The position numbers and the translations under genes were made by a program. A DNA stretch of 64,000 nucleotides from Oscarella lobularis (Eukaryota; Porifera; Homoscleromorpha; Homosclerophorida; Oscarellidae), in assembly GCF_947507565.1 (NCBI RefSeq), contig NC_089178.1:1178001-1242000 (forward strand), read 5' to 3'. This document shows positions 1 to 13,735 of the stretch, in pieces. The notes under the pieces were generated by a model, which saw nothing but the letters and a program-made list of their open reading frames with translations, had not been told where the DNA came from and ran no database searches. The first letter of the stretch is position 1; the number at the start of each line of letters is the position of its first letter.

Positions 1-1150
1 GAAATTGACCCTACCCTTAAAAGGCACTCATGCTGACGCTTTGATGGGCTGGTGGTGGGCTCGCGCGTTGAACTTGGGAGACATTTTGCCAATTGACCAC
101 GTGAAGTCGTCCTTGCAGGCAACGTTTACTCAAAATCACGTCACAGCTTTTGATCCGAGTAAGTGTTCCACTGCGATTAAGCACGTGTATCGCATTCAGC
201 TTCTTCATCTCGCAGACTTGCAACATCCTCGCAAATTTTTTGACCAACGCGACGCTGGCCTGTTCATTGAACGATGGCCCGACGGAAAAGTGCCTACGAA
301 TGCTGTTCTCTATTCATCAGAGGTACTTAGCTAATGAGCTTAATTAATTAAAAGTATAGACGTTTGTACGTGCAATGCTAGGGGGCATGGACTGGTCTGG
401 AATATCCGTTTGCTGCTCAGTGTTTGTATGCTGGTCTGAACGATATTTTTCTTCAAGGTCAGTACATTATCAAATCGATTTTTAGACTGTCTCTATAATT
501 TTACTTACAGTTCTCACCGAGGCTCGAGCTAAGTATGACGGAACCAGACGCAGCCCTTGGAACGAAATTGAATGTGGTGATCACTATTCAAGACCCATGG
601 CTGCTTTTCTGTTCTTTGAAGCTGCTTCAGGAATGGTATGTAGCCATGCATCGAATAAATAGAATTACGCACAATTAATTAATTATTTTTTGTAGACGTG
701 GAGCTTTGTACCTGTTCCCAACTCGAAAGCCATTGCAGTCAATTTGTCGTTTGCACCTCGCTTGGCATTTACCAAGTACCAAGGATTTTTCATTTTGGCC
801 ACTTGCTATGGCCAGTACCTGCAAACTGGAGATGCAAACCTGGCCAAGGGAAGCGCTCAGGCAAGACTTTCGTTTTTGCTTTGCTATTTATATTCAACTG
901 CAATGTTCTCTAGATTATACTAACTGATGGACAACTTGTGTTGAACCAACTTCAGCTTCAATCAACTGCTGCTACTGCTACTGCTACCGTTGCTAGCAAA
1001 CCAGTCGCAGCAAAGGCTTCTCAAGTACCGGATCATATACCTAAATCTAGTTGTTAATTGTGCGTTTAGAGTGGAGGATTACTGACTCTTGCGTTTTCAG
1101 CTCCGGTGACGCTTTCTGCTGGTCAGGCAATCGTCATCACAATTGGATGA
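1..1150 (+). CDS. GH116-type (glucosylceramidase-like) glycoside hydrolase, C-terminal part
   Basis: Partial gene entering from the left edge. Exons join in frame at about 1-161, 215-322, 381-459, 511-635, 696-860 and onward, with a last short exon ending in TGA at 1148-1150. The spliced protein reads [13 protein letters not shown]-like, then [19 protein letters not shown], both signatures of the GH116/DUF608 (alpha/alpha)6 domain of non-lysosomal glucosylceramidases and bacterial beta-glucosidases. It ends with a short beta-strand-like tail ([12 protein letters not shown]). The catalytic nucleophile region lies outside the window. The exact exon joins near 860-1100 are uncertain. A Thr/Ala run ([10 protein letters not shown]) lies close to the C-terminus. 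Family assignment rests on recalled motifs; substrate is unknown. Confidence 0.62.
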
Positions 1151-1347
1151 TAAGTGTGACATGACGTGATTTTTTTGCTGCTAAGCTGTCCTCTCTTTGC
1201 TGACTTCAGTGCACGGAAGCATATATACAGGAAGCGCCGAATCATCACATGGTCTAATCATGGCCTAATCAAAAACCGCCTCTTACGGGGTCTCAAATAA
1301 ACACACGCCCTTCGCAGTGCGCCTGCGCGCTCTTCGTGGAAGAAAAA

Positions 1348-3041
<1,694 letters not shown>

Positions 3042-3152
3042 CTCTAAAGACGTTTTTTTAGTACAATCGAGTGTGTCCCCTCCCGCGCAATTTTGTGACC
3101 TTTGACGTACAGTAGAGAGCGTGGATATCCGGGCGCCTCCCTCCATCGAACA

Positions 3153-4790
3153 ATGAAGGCCTTGATACTCGTCGGAGGCTATGGAACGCGTTTACGACCG
3201 CTCACGCTCTCGTCACCAAAGCCTCTCGTCGAATTTGCGAACAAGCCTATACTGATGCACCAGGTCGAAGCTCTCGTCAAGGTGGGAAACGCGTTGCTCG
3301 TCTCGAAGTCGAGTTGAACGAGGGGTTTTTCGCTCTTCGTAGGCGGGCGTCAAGCACGTCATTCTCGCCGTCAGCTATCGCGCCGAATTGCTCGAAGAAG
3401 AATTGCTTGTTCACGAGAAACGGGTGCGCTCCTTTCCTTCGCCTTTCTTCGCTCATCGCGCGGTTTCTTAGCTCGGCATAAAAATCACGCTTTCTCACGA
3501 GAAGGAACCTCTTGGAACGGGTACGGCAGGCACTCGGTTTTCGCATCGCGATCGCAATACGTGCCCTTCCCCCTCTTTCTCTCGTAGCTGGTCCGCTCGC
3601 TCTGGCCAAGGACGAACTGAGCGTCGATTCGGAGCCGTTCTTCGTACTCAACAGCGATGTCATTTGCGATTATCCGTTCGAAGATATGGTCAAGTTTCAT
3701 AAGAGTCATGGAAAGGAGGGAACAATCATGGTAATAATAGATAACAAAAAAATTGTCTGCGTATAGTTTATGACGTCATATTTCTTAATATGTTGGGCTA
3801 ACTGATTTGTTGCTGTTCAGGTGACCAAAGTGGACGAGCCGTCCAAGTACGGCGTAGTCGTCTACAAATCTGATGGGCAGATTGAGAAGTTTGCTGAAAA
3901 GCCAAAGGTGTTTGTATCAAACAAAATTAACGCCGGACTTTACATTTTCAATCTGGCCATTCTAGACAGAATATCAGTGAGTCATAACCATCGTATATTT
4001 CCTTTTCATCTATGCTTTGATTCAGCTAAGACCAACTTCCATCGAGAAGGAAATTTTTCCAGCTATGGCTCAAGCCAATGAGCTCTACGCAATGGATTTA
4101 GCTGGTGCGCAATTACGTGTGCCATATCGAGTCCCGCTCTTGTTCAACGCTATTTTTCTGACAGGATTCTGGATGGACATTGGTCAGCCAAAGGACTTTC
4201 TCACGGGAATGTGCATGTATCTCAAGTCACTTCAAGACAAAGATCCAGAGAAACTTTATAAAGGAAACGGGATCGTTGGCAATGTTTTAGTTGTACGTCA
4301 ATATTTATTATTCACAAATTCGACTATTTTTGACGTTTAGGATCCCAGTGCAACCATTGGACAGGGATGCAGAATTGGGCCAAATGTTGTCATAGGACCT
4401 GACGTAAAAATCGAAGACGGTGAGACTGGGTGCGTTTCTTTATGAAATAGCCTGCGAATACCGGCATTTTCTTTAGGCGCCTGCATATCTCGCTGCACGC
4501 TTTTACGCGGCGTTCAAGTCAAGTCCCATTCGTGGTTGCATAGTTCGATTATTGGATGGAAATCTTGTGTCGGAAGATGGGTAAATAAATAAATAAATAA
4601 ATAATCGATTTTAATTAAACGTCTCTGGTCATTCTGTATATTCGCTTTGTTTCTCAAGGTGCGATTAGAAAACGTGTCTGTTCTCGGTGAAAACGTTTCA
4701 ATTCACGATGAGCTCTACATCAACGGTGCTCGCATTCTACCGCACAAAGACATCACCGTTTCCGTTCCGGACCCGCAGATAATCATGTGA
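3153..4790 (+). CDS. GMPPB: Mannose-1-phosphate guanylyltransferase beta subunit
   Basis: Makes GDP-mannose from mannose-1-phosphate and GTP in the cytosol, the donor for N-glycosylation, O-mannosylation and GPI anchors. The N-terminus shows the nucleotidyltransferase signature [25 protein letters not shown]. Later exons give [12 protein letters not shown], the substrate-site run [22 protein letters not shown], and [16 protein letters not shown]. The C-terminal half is a left-handed beta-helix of hexapeptide repeats ([24 protein letters not shown]), ending in VPDPQIIM and TGA. Length and order match the family throughout. At least nine small exons are visible. The stop codon overlaps the 5' region of the RAP-domain gene that follows, so intergenic space is about 110 bases. 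Confidence 0.94.
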
Positions 4791-4900
4791 CGTCACCGAG
4801 TCGTCGACTTTTTTTATATTTTTTTGCTGATTGGGAACCTTTCGTACTGTACATGCGGGAAGTTCGTCAATTATCCGGGGAGGTCGCTTGTCCCAATGCA

Positions 4901-6783
4901 ATGAACTTTGCAATTGTCTCGCGACGTATCGGCAGCAGATATCTCGCGCGGAGCCTCTGCAGCGCTTGCCGTTTGCACACGACGTCGCAATCGAAAGGAA
5001 ATGACGCGACGACGACTTCGACGAAACTTTCGCCGGCCGTCGAATTGAATAAACGTCTGATCGGCGCCCAATCGGGTGCCGAAGCGCTGGACCTCTTCGT
5101 CTCCCATCGCGATCTCATGGACCCGGTCAACTTGGGCACGTGTCTTCATCGCGTCTGCAAACTCGAACGCGCGTCCGCGTCGACGCCGATCGCGCGCACG
5201 CGCGATTTCGAGCGGCTCGTCGACGCCGTGCGCGCCGCCCTTCCGCGCATGAGCGAGCACACGCTCGGCTCCGTCATCTGGTCGCTCGCCAAGACGGGAC
5301 GCTTGTGCGATGACGTCGCCGATGATGTCATATCGGTTGCCATGCCGACGCTCGAACGACTTCGTCCCCAAACGCTGGGACTTCTCGGTTGGGGTTTGGC
5401 TCGATCGACGACGTCCCGGATCGATTGGCTGACGGAGATTCGGAGGGTTTTCGTTGAACGACTGCCTCGTCTCGACGACGTTCAAACGATTAGCACGATT
5501 GCTCATTCGTTTGCAAAACGCGGCTTGCTGACGTCGGATGCGTTTCGCGCGATCGAAGTGCGTTCTCTTGAGCTCATTGATCAATTTCCGACGCGCAGTT
5601 TGGAACTCTTGCTCCACGCCATGGCAACGTCGAAAAACCGTTCGCCAACCTTGCTCTCATCTATAGCCAAAGTGGGAATGAATCGACTCGAAAACATGGA
5701 CGGATCGTCATTGGCAACATTTGCGAGTGCCTACGCCAAACTCGACTTCTACGATCCGACCCTAATGAACGCGTTGATTCAGAAAGTGATAAATCAAATC
5801 GAATTCATGACTCCCTATGCCGTCACGAATTTCGTCTGGTCATTGGCTACGTTGCGTTTATACGATGACGATTTGATGGAGTCGGCTGTGCGGCACGCGC
5901 GCGATAATCTCCGCGTCTACGCGCTACACGACGTTGGGAATTTAGCGTGGGGTATGGCCGCGTTGAATTGCTCGTCGTCGTCGTCGTCGTCGTCGCGCTG
6001 CGTCGTCGATTTGCTTTGTCGGCTCGTCGAAAGGGTGGAGGCTCAGCTCGATGATATACGACCGTTTGTCCTGTTGAATTTTCTCTGGTCGTGTCTTGTC
6101 TTTGACGTGTATCCGAAGCGATTGTATGAGCACGTTTTCGCCGATCGTTTCTTAGCGAAAACGAGTTTGACCGTGGAAATGGTTCATCAGTTCTGTCAGC
6201 TTTACGTTGGAGCGCGTTACGAGCGACCTGAGCTAGGCTTGGCCTCTGTGTCATCCTCGCACCTCCAACGAATATTGGGTGACGCGAAGGAGAACATGAG
6301 ATCGAACGTTAATCCGTCGGATTTTCAGAATCGAGTTGTTGCCGTTTTGAATGATATTCTTGGTGGAACGGAATTTTTGAAGAGGGAGGTGACGCTGGAT
6401 TACGGTTATTCCATCGACGCTCAGGTTTTGTTGAACGGCGACGTTCCCGTTTCTGTGAGCGACGAATTAGGATTATTGATAAATCGACTGCGTTCCGACA
6501 ACACGAGCCGAAGCGACATTCGACGGCTCGCTATCGAAATGGACGGGCCATGGCATTTTTTGAGAGACACCGAAAAGCGTGTCGGCGCAACCGTGCTCAA
6601 GCAGAGACAGCTGAAAGCTCTGGGATGGGAAGTAGTCAATGTAAGGGGGTATAGCTAATGAATAGACATCTGTATTCCTTTTTTCTGCAGATACCTTACT
6701 TCGTGTGGGCTCGCTTGCAGACAGCAGAAGAGCAGATCATGTACCTGAAACAAAAACTTTTCGGTCGAAACCAAAAACAATGA
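4901..6783 (+). CDS. RAP-domain protein, probably mitochondrial RNA-binding (FASTK-like)
   Basis: One long exon (to about 6639) and a short final exon. I prefer the ATG at 4901 because it starts an Arg/Ser-rich, acid-free leader (MNFAIVSRRIGSRYLARSLC) typical of a mitochondrial presequence. An in-frame ATG at 4787 would overlap GMPPB and hide it. The middle has repeated helical pairs of the type LGSVIWSLAKTGRL, LGLLGWGLARS, NFVWSLATLRLYDDDL and NLAWGMAAL. The C-terminus is a RAP domain (AIEMDGPWHFLRDT ... KQRQLKALGWEVVN|IPYFVWARL), a predicted restriction-nuclease-like fold found in FASTK-family and plant/apicomplexan organelle RNA-processing proteins. A TCG microsatellite encodes a short Ser run at about 5970-5998. 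The repeats look closer to algal/protist RAP proteins than to vertebrate FASTKDs. Confidence 0.75.
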
Positions 6784-6852
6784 TACTTTATCAATAAATT
6801 GAGAGTTTTTAGCAACGCTAGCGTGCTCCAGACTGCGGATCGAGATAAAAAA

Positions 6853-9800
6853 ATGACGAACTCGTATAGAGCACAGAAGCAGCTTCTTGACTCGCTTCAC
6901 GGCGACCTCCGCCTCCTATCGACGGAAGCGAAGAAGAAATTCCCGGCCGTAAAAGAGGTGAGGTCTCCTTTTGGGGGGTAGGCAAAGGAACGAATATGGA
7001 ATCCGATGCTCGTTTTCGCTTTGGAGGCGGCCGAACGAGGCATGATGAATCTTCGAACGCTGACAACGGGAAAAGATCGGCTCGACGAAGGTCAGAAACG
7101 AAGCGAATCGTCTCCGCGACGCATTTTTAGGCGTGCATACGCGCAGCGTTGGCGAAATCGGACGGCGTCTTGCACGCATTCCTTTTCGGCTGCGAGAGCC
7201 GTCACGCGAAGCTCGTTCACGTCTCCCTAACGGCCATACAACGACTATTGACGCACAAGGCCATACCCGAAGTGGGCGGCACCCCTCGACAAATTTTTAA
7301 TTTTTTTATTGAGACATCTGTCTAGTTTGCCGTGGGAAATATTTTGAATGCTCTGTGGGGGCTGATGGAAAATCGTATCGAGGATTTGAAAATTCTTCAG
7401 ACGGTTTTGGTGATGGTGACAAGTAGTTCGACCGTCCACGGCGATCAGCTGGCTAAGGTATATATATATATAATATATATATATATTTAAAATAATAGTC
7501 AATAATTTATATATTTTTTCGTATGCAAGGCTTTTGTCATGTGTTTTCGTCTTCACTTTGGTCACGACGTCGTTACCATGAATACGGCGTCGGCGTCAAT
7601 TCGGCAGCTTGTGTGTGCCGTCTTTGATCGCGTATCGGTGCAGGATGAAGCGTCGCTAAAAGAAACCGTCGTCAAATCGCCGGGTAACGTTCATTTGTCT
7701 CCGTGGGCACAGCATGCCTATTTGACTTAGATTCTCTCTTTTTAGATGCTGAGCAGCAGGCGTCTCCAACGAGAATGTACCATCGGAATTCGCCGAGGAA
7801 TTTAGATCAGCCGACGACTGACGCCTATCTTTTATTCCAGGTCAGCGTCCTACTGTACAATCGAAAAGAATTTCTGGCGAGGTTATATATATATTTTTAG
7901 GACATTTGTCAAGTTACGAATGGCGACAGTCCGTATTGGTTAATTGGTCTGTCGAACGAAGAAGGAGATCGATCGCTTGGACTCGAACTATTAGAGACGG
8001 TTCTTTCTACGTACGTCGACGTCTTCATCAAGGCGAGATCTTGTCGCGGAATCGCAACCACCTTTTTGAGATTCGTTCCTCTTTCTAGCATCCGGAGTTC
8101 AGTTTTTTATTGAAGGAGAGAGTGTGCCCGTTGGTCATCAAACTCTTCTCGCCGAGCATCAAGCATCGCGGCTCCGGCAATGCGGCGTCGACTCTAATGG
8201 TCGAAAGGCCGTCGTTTGGAACGTCGCTTCGCCTTCTGAGAATCGTCTCCGTTCTAATCAAGAATTTCTACACGTTATTGGTAAAAATTCGACGATTATT
8301 AATATAATATTAATTAGAGACATTCTTTTCTCTCTCTCTCTCTCTCAGGTGACCGAGTGCGAGATTTTTCTCTCGCTCCTAGTCAAGTTTCTCGACGCAG
8401 ATAAACCCCAGTGGCAAAGAGTAATGGCAATCGAAGTCATTCACTCTCTCTGCGTTCAACCGAACCTACTCGGGTAAAAAGGCGTCGCTCCTCCTCACAA
8501 TTCCAGTTCCGCAATCCCTTATACACAGATCCTTTTGCCAATACTACGACATGCAAGAACACTCGACGAAAATCTTTCGAGACATCATCAACGGTCTCGG
8601 CTCCTTCGTGCAATCTCTTTTCGCGAGTCCGTCGACTTCGGCGACGGCGACGGCGACCTCCACCGCATCGTCGTCGTCATCGTCGTCGTCGTCGGCAGCC
8701 CTCGGAAGTCCGTCGGCATCTTCGTCGTCGCTAGCAGTGGGAGCCGGTTCTTCCGCGTCGCTTGGCAACGCCGCTTTCGGTCAGACGGCGGCGAGCGGTT
8801 TTACGAGTGGAAACGTGTCGATAGCTCTTCATCCCATGCCGCCGGCTCGTGCGGCGAAACCCTTTGTGTAAATAGACGTTCTGGCATTAATTAATTAATA
8901 TTTTTTTGATTTTTTTTCTTGTAGTCTTCAGATGTTGGATAGGGTCGAAGCGCCGGCGGTTCAAGATAGCTATGCGCTTATTACCGCGTTTGCGAGTCTC
9001 GTCGACACGGTGAAGAGCATAGCGTCGCTTGTTGACGACTTTACGTCAAGCGGCGGCGGCGGCGGCGGCGGCGGCGAAAAGAAAGCGAAAACGCCAGGTC
9101 AAAAACCCTCTTTGTTCCTTTTTCTCCTTATAAAGAAAATGTATACGATTTAGGATTATCGCTCAATCGCGATGTTTTGCAAGAGATGATCAATTCGTCG
9201 TGGTGCGGTCTTCTTGCCGCGCTGTCTTTGCTTCTTGACGCGTGGTACGTAGAGAGATAAAAAATTGGAGCAATAAAAACGATCGCGCGTCTTTTTTCTC
9301 TTCCTTCAGCTTGGACGAGACCGTCATCGAATCGATACTGAAATCTCTTCAGGTCTTCACGAACGTCAGCGGCTCGCTCAACCTGACGACGCCCCGCGAC
9401 GCCTTTCTGACGGCCCTCTGCAAAGCGTGTCTCCCGCCTCGCTACGCTCTCACGCTCTACACGACCGGCGACGGAGGCGGCGGAGGCGGAACTAGCAGTA
9501 ACAGCGTCGGCGCGAGTGGAACGACAACTGTTCTTCCAGCTCCGCCTCAGGTTGGGGGGAGCTGTTTTGTTGAGAATTCGATGCATTTTTTTTCAAACCC
9601 CTTTTAGTTGAATGGTAAGAATTTGCAGTGCATGAAGTCGTTGCTCAGCGTCGCTCATTGTCACGGCGGCGTTCTGGGTACGGCGTGGTATCTCGTCTTG
9701 AGCACGCTTCAGCATTTGACGGAGTTGCTCAATCTCACGCCGTCGACGGGCGGAAGTTTTAAAGTGGGTAAAAAAGCGAAGAAAGACTCGACGAGTGCTC

Positions 9801-12800
9801 TGGTTAGAAGACTCGTAGAACTCTTCGTTTTTTTTTTTATATTGTTTCTTCTTCGTTTAGCCTACGTCATCGACTTTGACGGATTTTTCCGTCTTGGCGT
9901 CGATGCTTTCGAGACTCTTTGAAAGTTCTCGGCAATTGAGTGCGAATTCACTTTTGAGTCTTTTGGACGCGTTGACGCGCTTGTCAAATGAGGTAATGGA
10001 AAGCGCATCTATTAGTGGGCAGAGCAAGGTACAGATTACACTGGCAATGAATCGAATGAAGAAAAAAGTCTTATTTTTACGCTAGGAACCGTCTCGTTTT
10101 GCTATCGCTAAATTACTCGAAACTGGCCTGGCGAATTTGTGTCGAATAGAGACGGTTTGGGATATAACGGAGACTCATCTACTCAAGGTAATTTTGCAAT
10201 AAAATAAGCCTCTGAAGTTTTATTCGCCTCCTTTGTGCAGGTGTGTGGGCATTCGCACTCGACGTTGCGCGAATTTGCTTCGGAATCCCTCGCTTGTCTT
10301 GTCCGCAGTGGAATTACGTATTCACAAAGTGGAGACACGGTACGAAAGTAGACACAATCTATATGCGCTCTCTAATAGCGCTAATGCCTCGTTTTCAGAA
10401 ACCCGATGAACGGACTCTTCTAAGAACTCTCCAGAAACTTTCTCGGATAGAGCATCTAGATGTTCGTCAGCAGCAACTCGAATGCGTCCTTCAGGTAGTC
10501 AAAGAAAACGATTCGACTTGAAAGGGACGCTCGCACAAACGACTCTAGGTTCTTCATTCGAGTGGACAGAGTTTAGTCGACGGTTGGTCGATCATTCTCG
10601 ACATTCTCATGCAAGCGGCTCATCTGAAAGGGCAGTCCGTCATTCACGTCGCCTTTCAAGCGCTCCAATTAATCGTCACCGATTTCGTCGCTCTCCTGCC
10701 GACGACGTGCGTCTCGCACTGCATCCAAACGGCGGGAAAATTCGGCTCACAGCGCGTTGAAGTTAATATAAGTCTAACAGCAATAGGTCTTTTGGTACGA
10801 CGAGAGAAAGTCTTAGACGTTTAACTAAAGATGATTGTCTTGTGTTCTTTACGCAGTGGAATATCTCCGATTATCTGGAGCAGAGTAGTGGCGGCGACGG
10901 CGACGGCGATGCCAAAGAAACGGACGTCAATAGACTGTCTGATTCCGATCAACTTTGGCTGTGCGTGTTTAGCCAATTGGCCTATCTGTGCGTCGACGAT
11001 CGTCCGCCGGTAAGGAAGAGTGCCGGGCAGACTCTCTTCTCGACGATCAGCCAGCACGGGCAGCTGGTAACAAGCAAAGGGTGGAGCGGAGTTTTACGAA
11101 AAGTAAGAAAAATCGAGAGACGTTCCCTATGCTCTTCGATTTTTTTCTTCTCTTCTCGTAGGTTCTCTTTCCAATGTTAAAAGACGTTCAGGATCGGTAC
11201 GAAGGCGCCGCCGTCACTCCCGTCGACGTCAAACCGGGCATTCTGATTCATCACTCGCGCGACACCGAGCAGAAACAGTGGGCCGAAACGCAGCGTCTCA
11301 CATTGTCCGGCGTCGCTCGCGTCTTCCAGTCGCGCTGGTCCACGCTCAAGCGCGTCGACGACTTCGCCAAAGCGTGGAATTTCATGTTGGACGTCGTTCG
11401 AACGTCGGCACTTCACGCGTCGACCGAAATCTCCTCCGCCGCCCTGAAAAGTCTTCTCGTCCTTTTCGACGTCGACGTCGATTCGAACGACGAAACGACG
11501 CTGTGGCGCGACGCGTTGACGACGTGGCAAACGATCGGCACGCGTTACGACGACGGCGACGACGGCGAGACGGCGTCGTCGCCCAATCAAGGCTATCTGA
11601 CCGACATCGTGAAGTCGTTTCACTTCCTATACAAACACATGTCGGAGATTTCCGCCGACGATTTCGATTCCCTCGCCTCCGTATTAAATCGCGTCTTGGC
11701 TCATCCCATCGATAAGGACTCTAGCCTCTTTCTCGTGTCGGGATCCGGCGGTGCTGGCTCGCCGAGTCCGCTACAGCAGGCGTGCTTGAACGCCGTCGCG
11801 TCTGTTTATGAGACTGTGCGCGTTCGCGGCGATAGTGGTCGTCTGGCGGCGAAGATCGTTAGCGTTTTGTTGAGTTTTGCTCTTTTTGCGTCGCGACCGC
11901 CTCTGCAGCTGCCGCTGTCGGGAAAAGTGGCTCAATTGGCGGCGGACGAGTTGAATTGCTGCGTCGCTTTTGGCGAACGGGCGCTGCGCTTGGCCGGCGA
12001 CGTGTACGCGAATGAAAAGCGGGACGAGGTCGTCGTCAAGGAAGCCGTTTTGGAGAAACTTCTAAAGGTTTTTAGGAAGGATAAATGGTAGTTTTTATAT
12101 AGAAGCTTTTTTTAGGCATTGCGCGTTCCTTTGGGTTTGAAGTACGACTGCCCTTCTGAGAGTACGTGGACGTTGGCGGTCGATGTGCTGCTTCGATTGT
12201 TGGGGGATGGATTAGAGACGGCTCGATTGGCGGAGAATAAGAGTAAGAGGGGTGGGGGTTCTTTTCTCGGGCATTGCGAGATCGTTCGGCGTTCATTAGG
12301 GTATTTTGAAGGAATGTGGAAAGAATTGGGGTTACTGTTAGAGGAGTTCTTGTTCTGCAATCGGTAGATCTGATGCGCGATAGCGCGTTTCTGCGTTGAG
12401 AATCCCCCCCGTTTAGTTTGCCCAAGACAGCGTTGCCAGTGGATCAGAGAACAGCTCACGAATTATTGGATATTCAAGTACGAAAAGAATGAGGGGCAAA
12501 AGGAGAGAAGATGCGATTTTTTTGACCTAGGTAGTGGAAATGTTGGGAAAGACGATTTTGCCTCATTCGCAAGACCTGCCGCCCGATTTCAAAACGAAAG
12601 TCATGGAACTTCTAAATCGCGGCTCCGTCCACACAGCCGATGAAGAATTCAACGGCGAGTACACGAAAAAAAAAAACGAAGCCCAATTTAAATTTTCTTT
12701 TTCTAAATAGTCAGTAAACTGAATACTGTTCTAGTTCGCGAACAGTTTGCAAAGACGTGCTTCGAAACGCTCCTTTGCATTTCGTTTATGGCGAGCGGCG

Positions 12801-13193
12801 ACGAGAGTTCTGAAGGCGGACTGTCGGAATTGGCAATCAGCACTCTTCTTCGACGGTGTCACGAAGTGACGAAGAAGTTCGTTCAGGACGATCGGCACGC
12901 TGGGAAGCGACCGTTGCCGCGAAGTCAAATGGGAGAGGTCAGTTTTGTGTTCAAAGCTACGGAAAGCGTCGTTTCGTTTCTGAAAAAGTCGCCTGGTACG
13001 CGTGCGTAATTATATCCTCGTCATAATTAAACAATTTTTTTTTCTTGCAGCAAGTGGAAACATTTGGAGTCAAGTGACTTCTCTCTATCCGCTCTTAGTT
13101 GATTGCGTTACGTGTACGGCGTCGGACGTCAAACCAGCCTTGAGAGATGCATTGAAACAGTATCATGACTTGTTAGCGCCTCAGTGTAGCTAG
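6853..13193 (+). CDS. MON2: MON2 homolog, Sec7-like (BIG/GBF-related) trafficking scaffold
   Basis: Large HEAT-repeat protein acting at the trans-Golgi/endosome with the flippase adaptor DOP1. The N-terminus matches the DCB region of MON2 ([26 protein letters not shown]). Following exons give [13 protein letters not shown] and [16 protein letters not shown], then a long series of alpha-helical exons. There are more than 25 small exons with introns of about 50-80 bases, and the gene ends with [14 protein letters not shown] and TAG at 13191-13193. The single largest exon is about 11160-12070. Low-complexity insertions occur inside the coding sequence: a Ser/Ala stretch from TCG repeats at about 8640-8720 and an all-GGC glycine run near 9050-9077. 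There is no Sec7 catalytic domain, as expected for MON2. Confidence 0.88.
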
Positions 13194-13735
13194 CGCATTG
13201 CATGGATGTATTTATTATTAGTGAATTTCTTTGTGCATAGGAAGTTTTGTAAAGCGGCATTGATTGGCCGACGTGACGTCACTGTCTTCTCCGGGACCTT
13301 CGGCGAGCGTAGCGCCTTTGGCAGCAATCACGTGATCGAAGCTTGACCGTCGTTCAAGAACAAGGTAGAGCGTGCACCTTTTCCCTTTCCCCTGTAGGTA
13401 GACGCGAGTTGGACTTCTCCATTTTTCTGGCGTCATCTGTTGCGTTATTCTGGCCAATAAGGCCCGAATCGAAAGCGACGCACGACCATGTGCGTCGCTT
13501 CGACGTCCTTTCGCATCGAATCCAAACAAATCGACGTGCGCAACAAAATCCCAATTGCTGCTCGAATGAACGTGGAGCCCAGAAACCGGGGGCCCCTTTT
13601 TAGCGATTCGCGCCCCCGTGACGCAAGTCGTTTTCGTAACCGCGCGTACGCTCTCGTTGCAGTTTCCGAACGTCGGTTGTACATTAGTTCTGTACATACC
13701 ACGCACACACTGTAAATACGCCGTGGGGCCGATCG
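13194..13735 (+). promoter_or_regulatory. Intergenic region and probable 5' UTR/promoter of UBAP2
   Basis: No supported gene. The stretch holds an inverted CCAAT box (GATTGGCC near 13262), a perfect CRE/ATF-type palindrome TGACGTCA at 13274-13281 and an E-box-containing palindrome ATCACGTGAT near 13327. A CRE next to a CCAAT box and an E-box is a common core-promoter arrangement. It directly precedes the UBAP2 start and follows the MON2 stop. Short open frames on both strands here show no recognisable protein. Confidence 0.45.

Noticed and set aside
4871-5617. 248-codon open frame on the minus strand
   Set aside because: Antisense shadow of the RAP-domain exon; Arg-rich composition is typical of the complement of this coding sequence and no motif is present.
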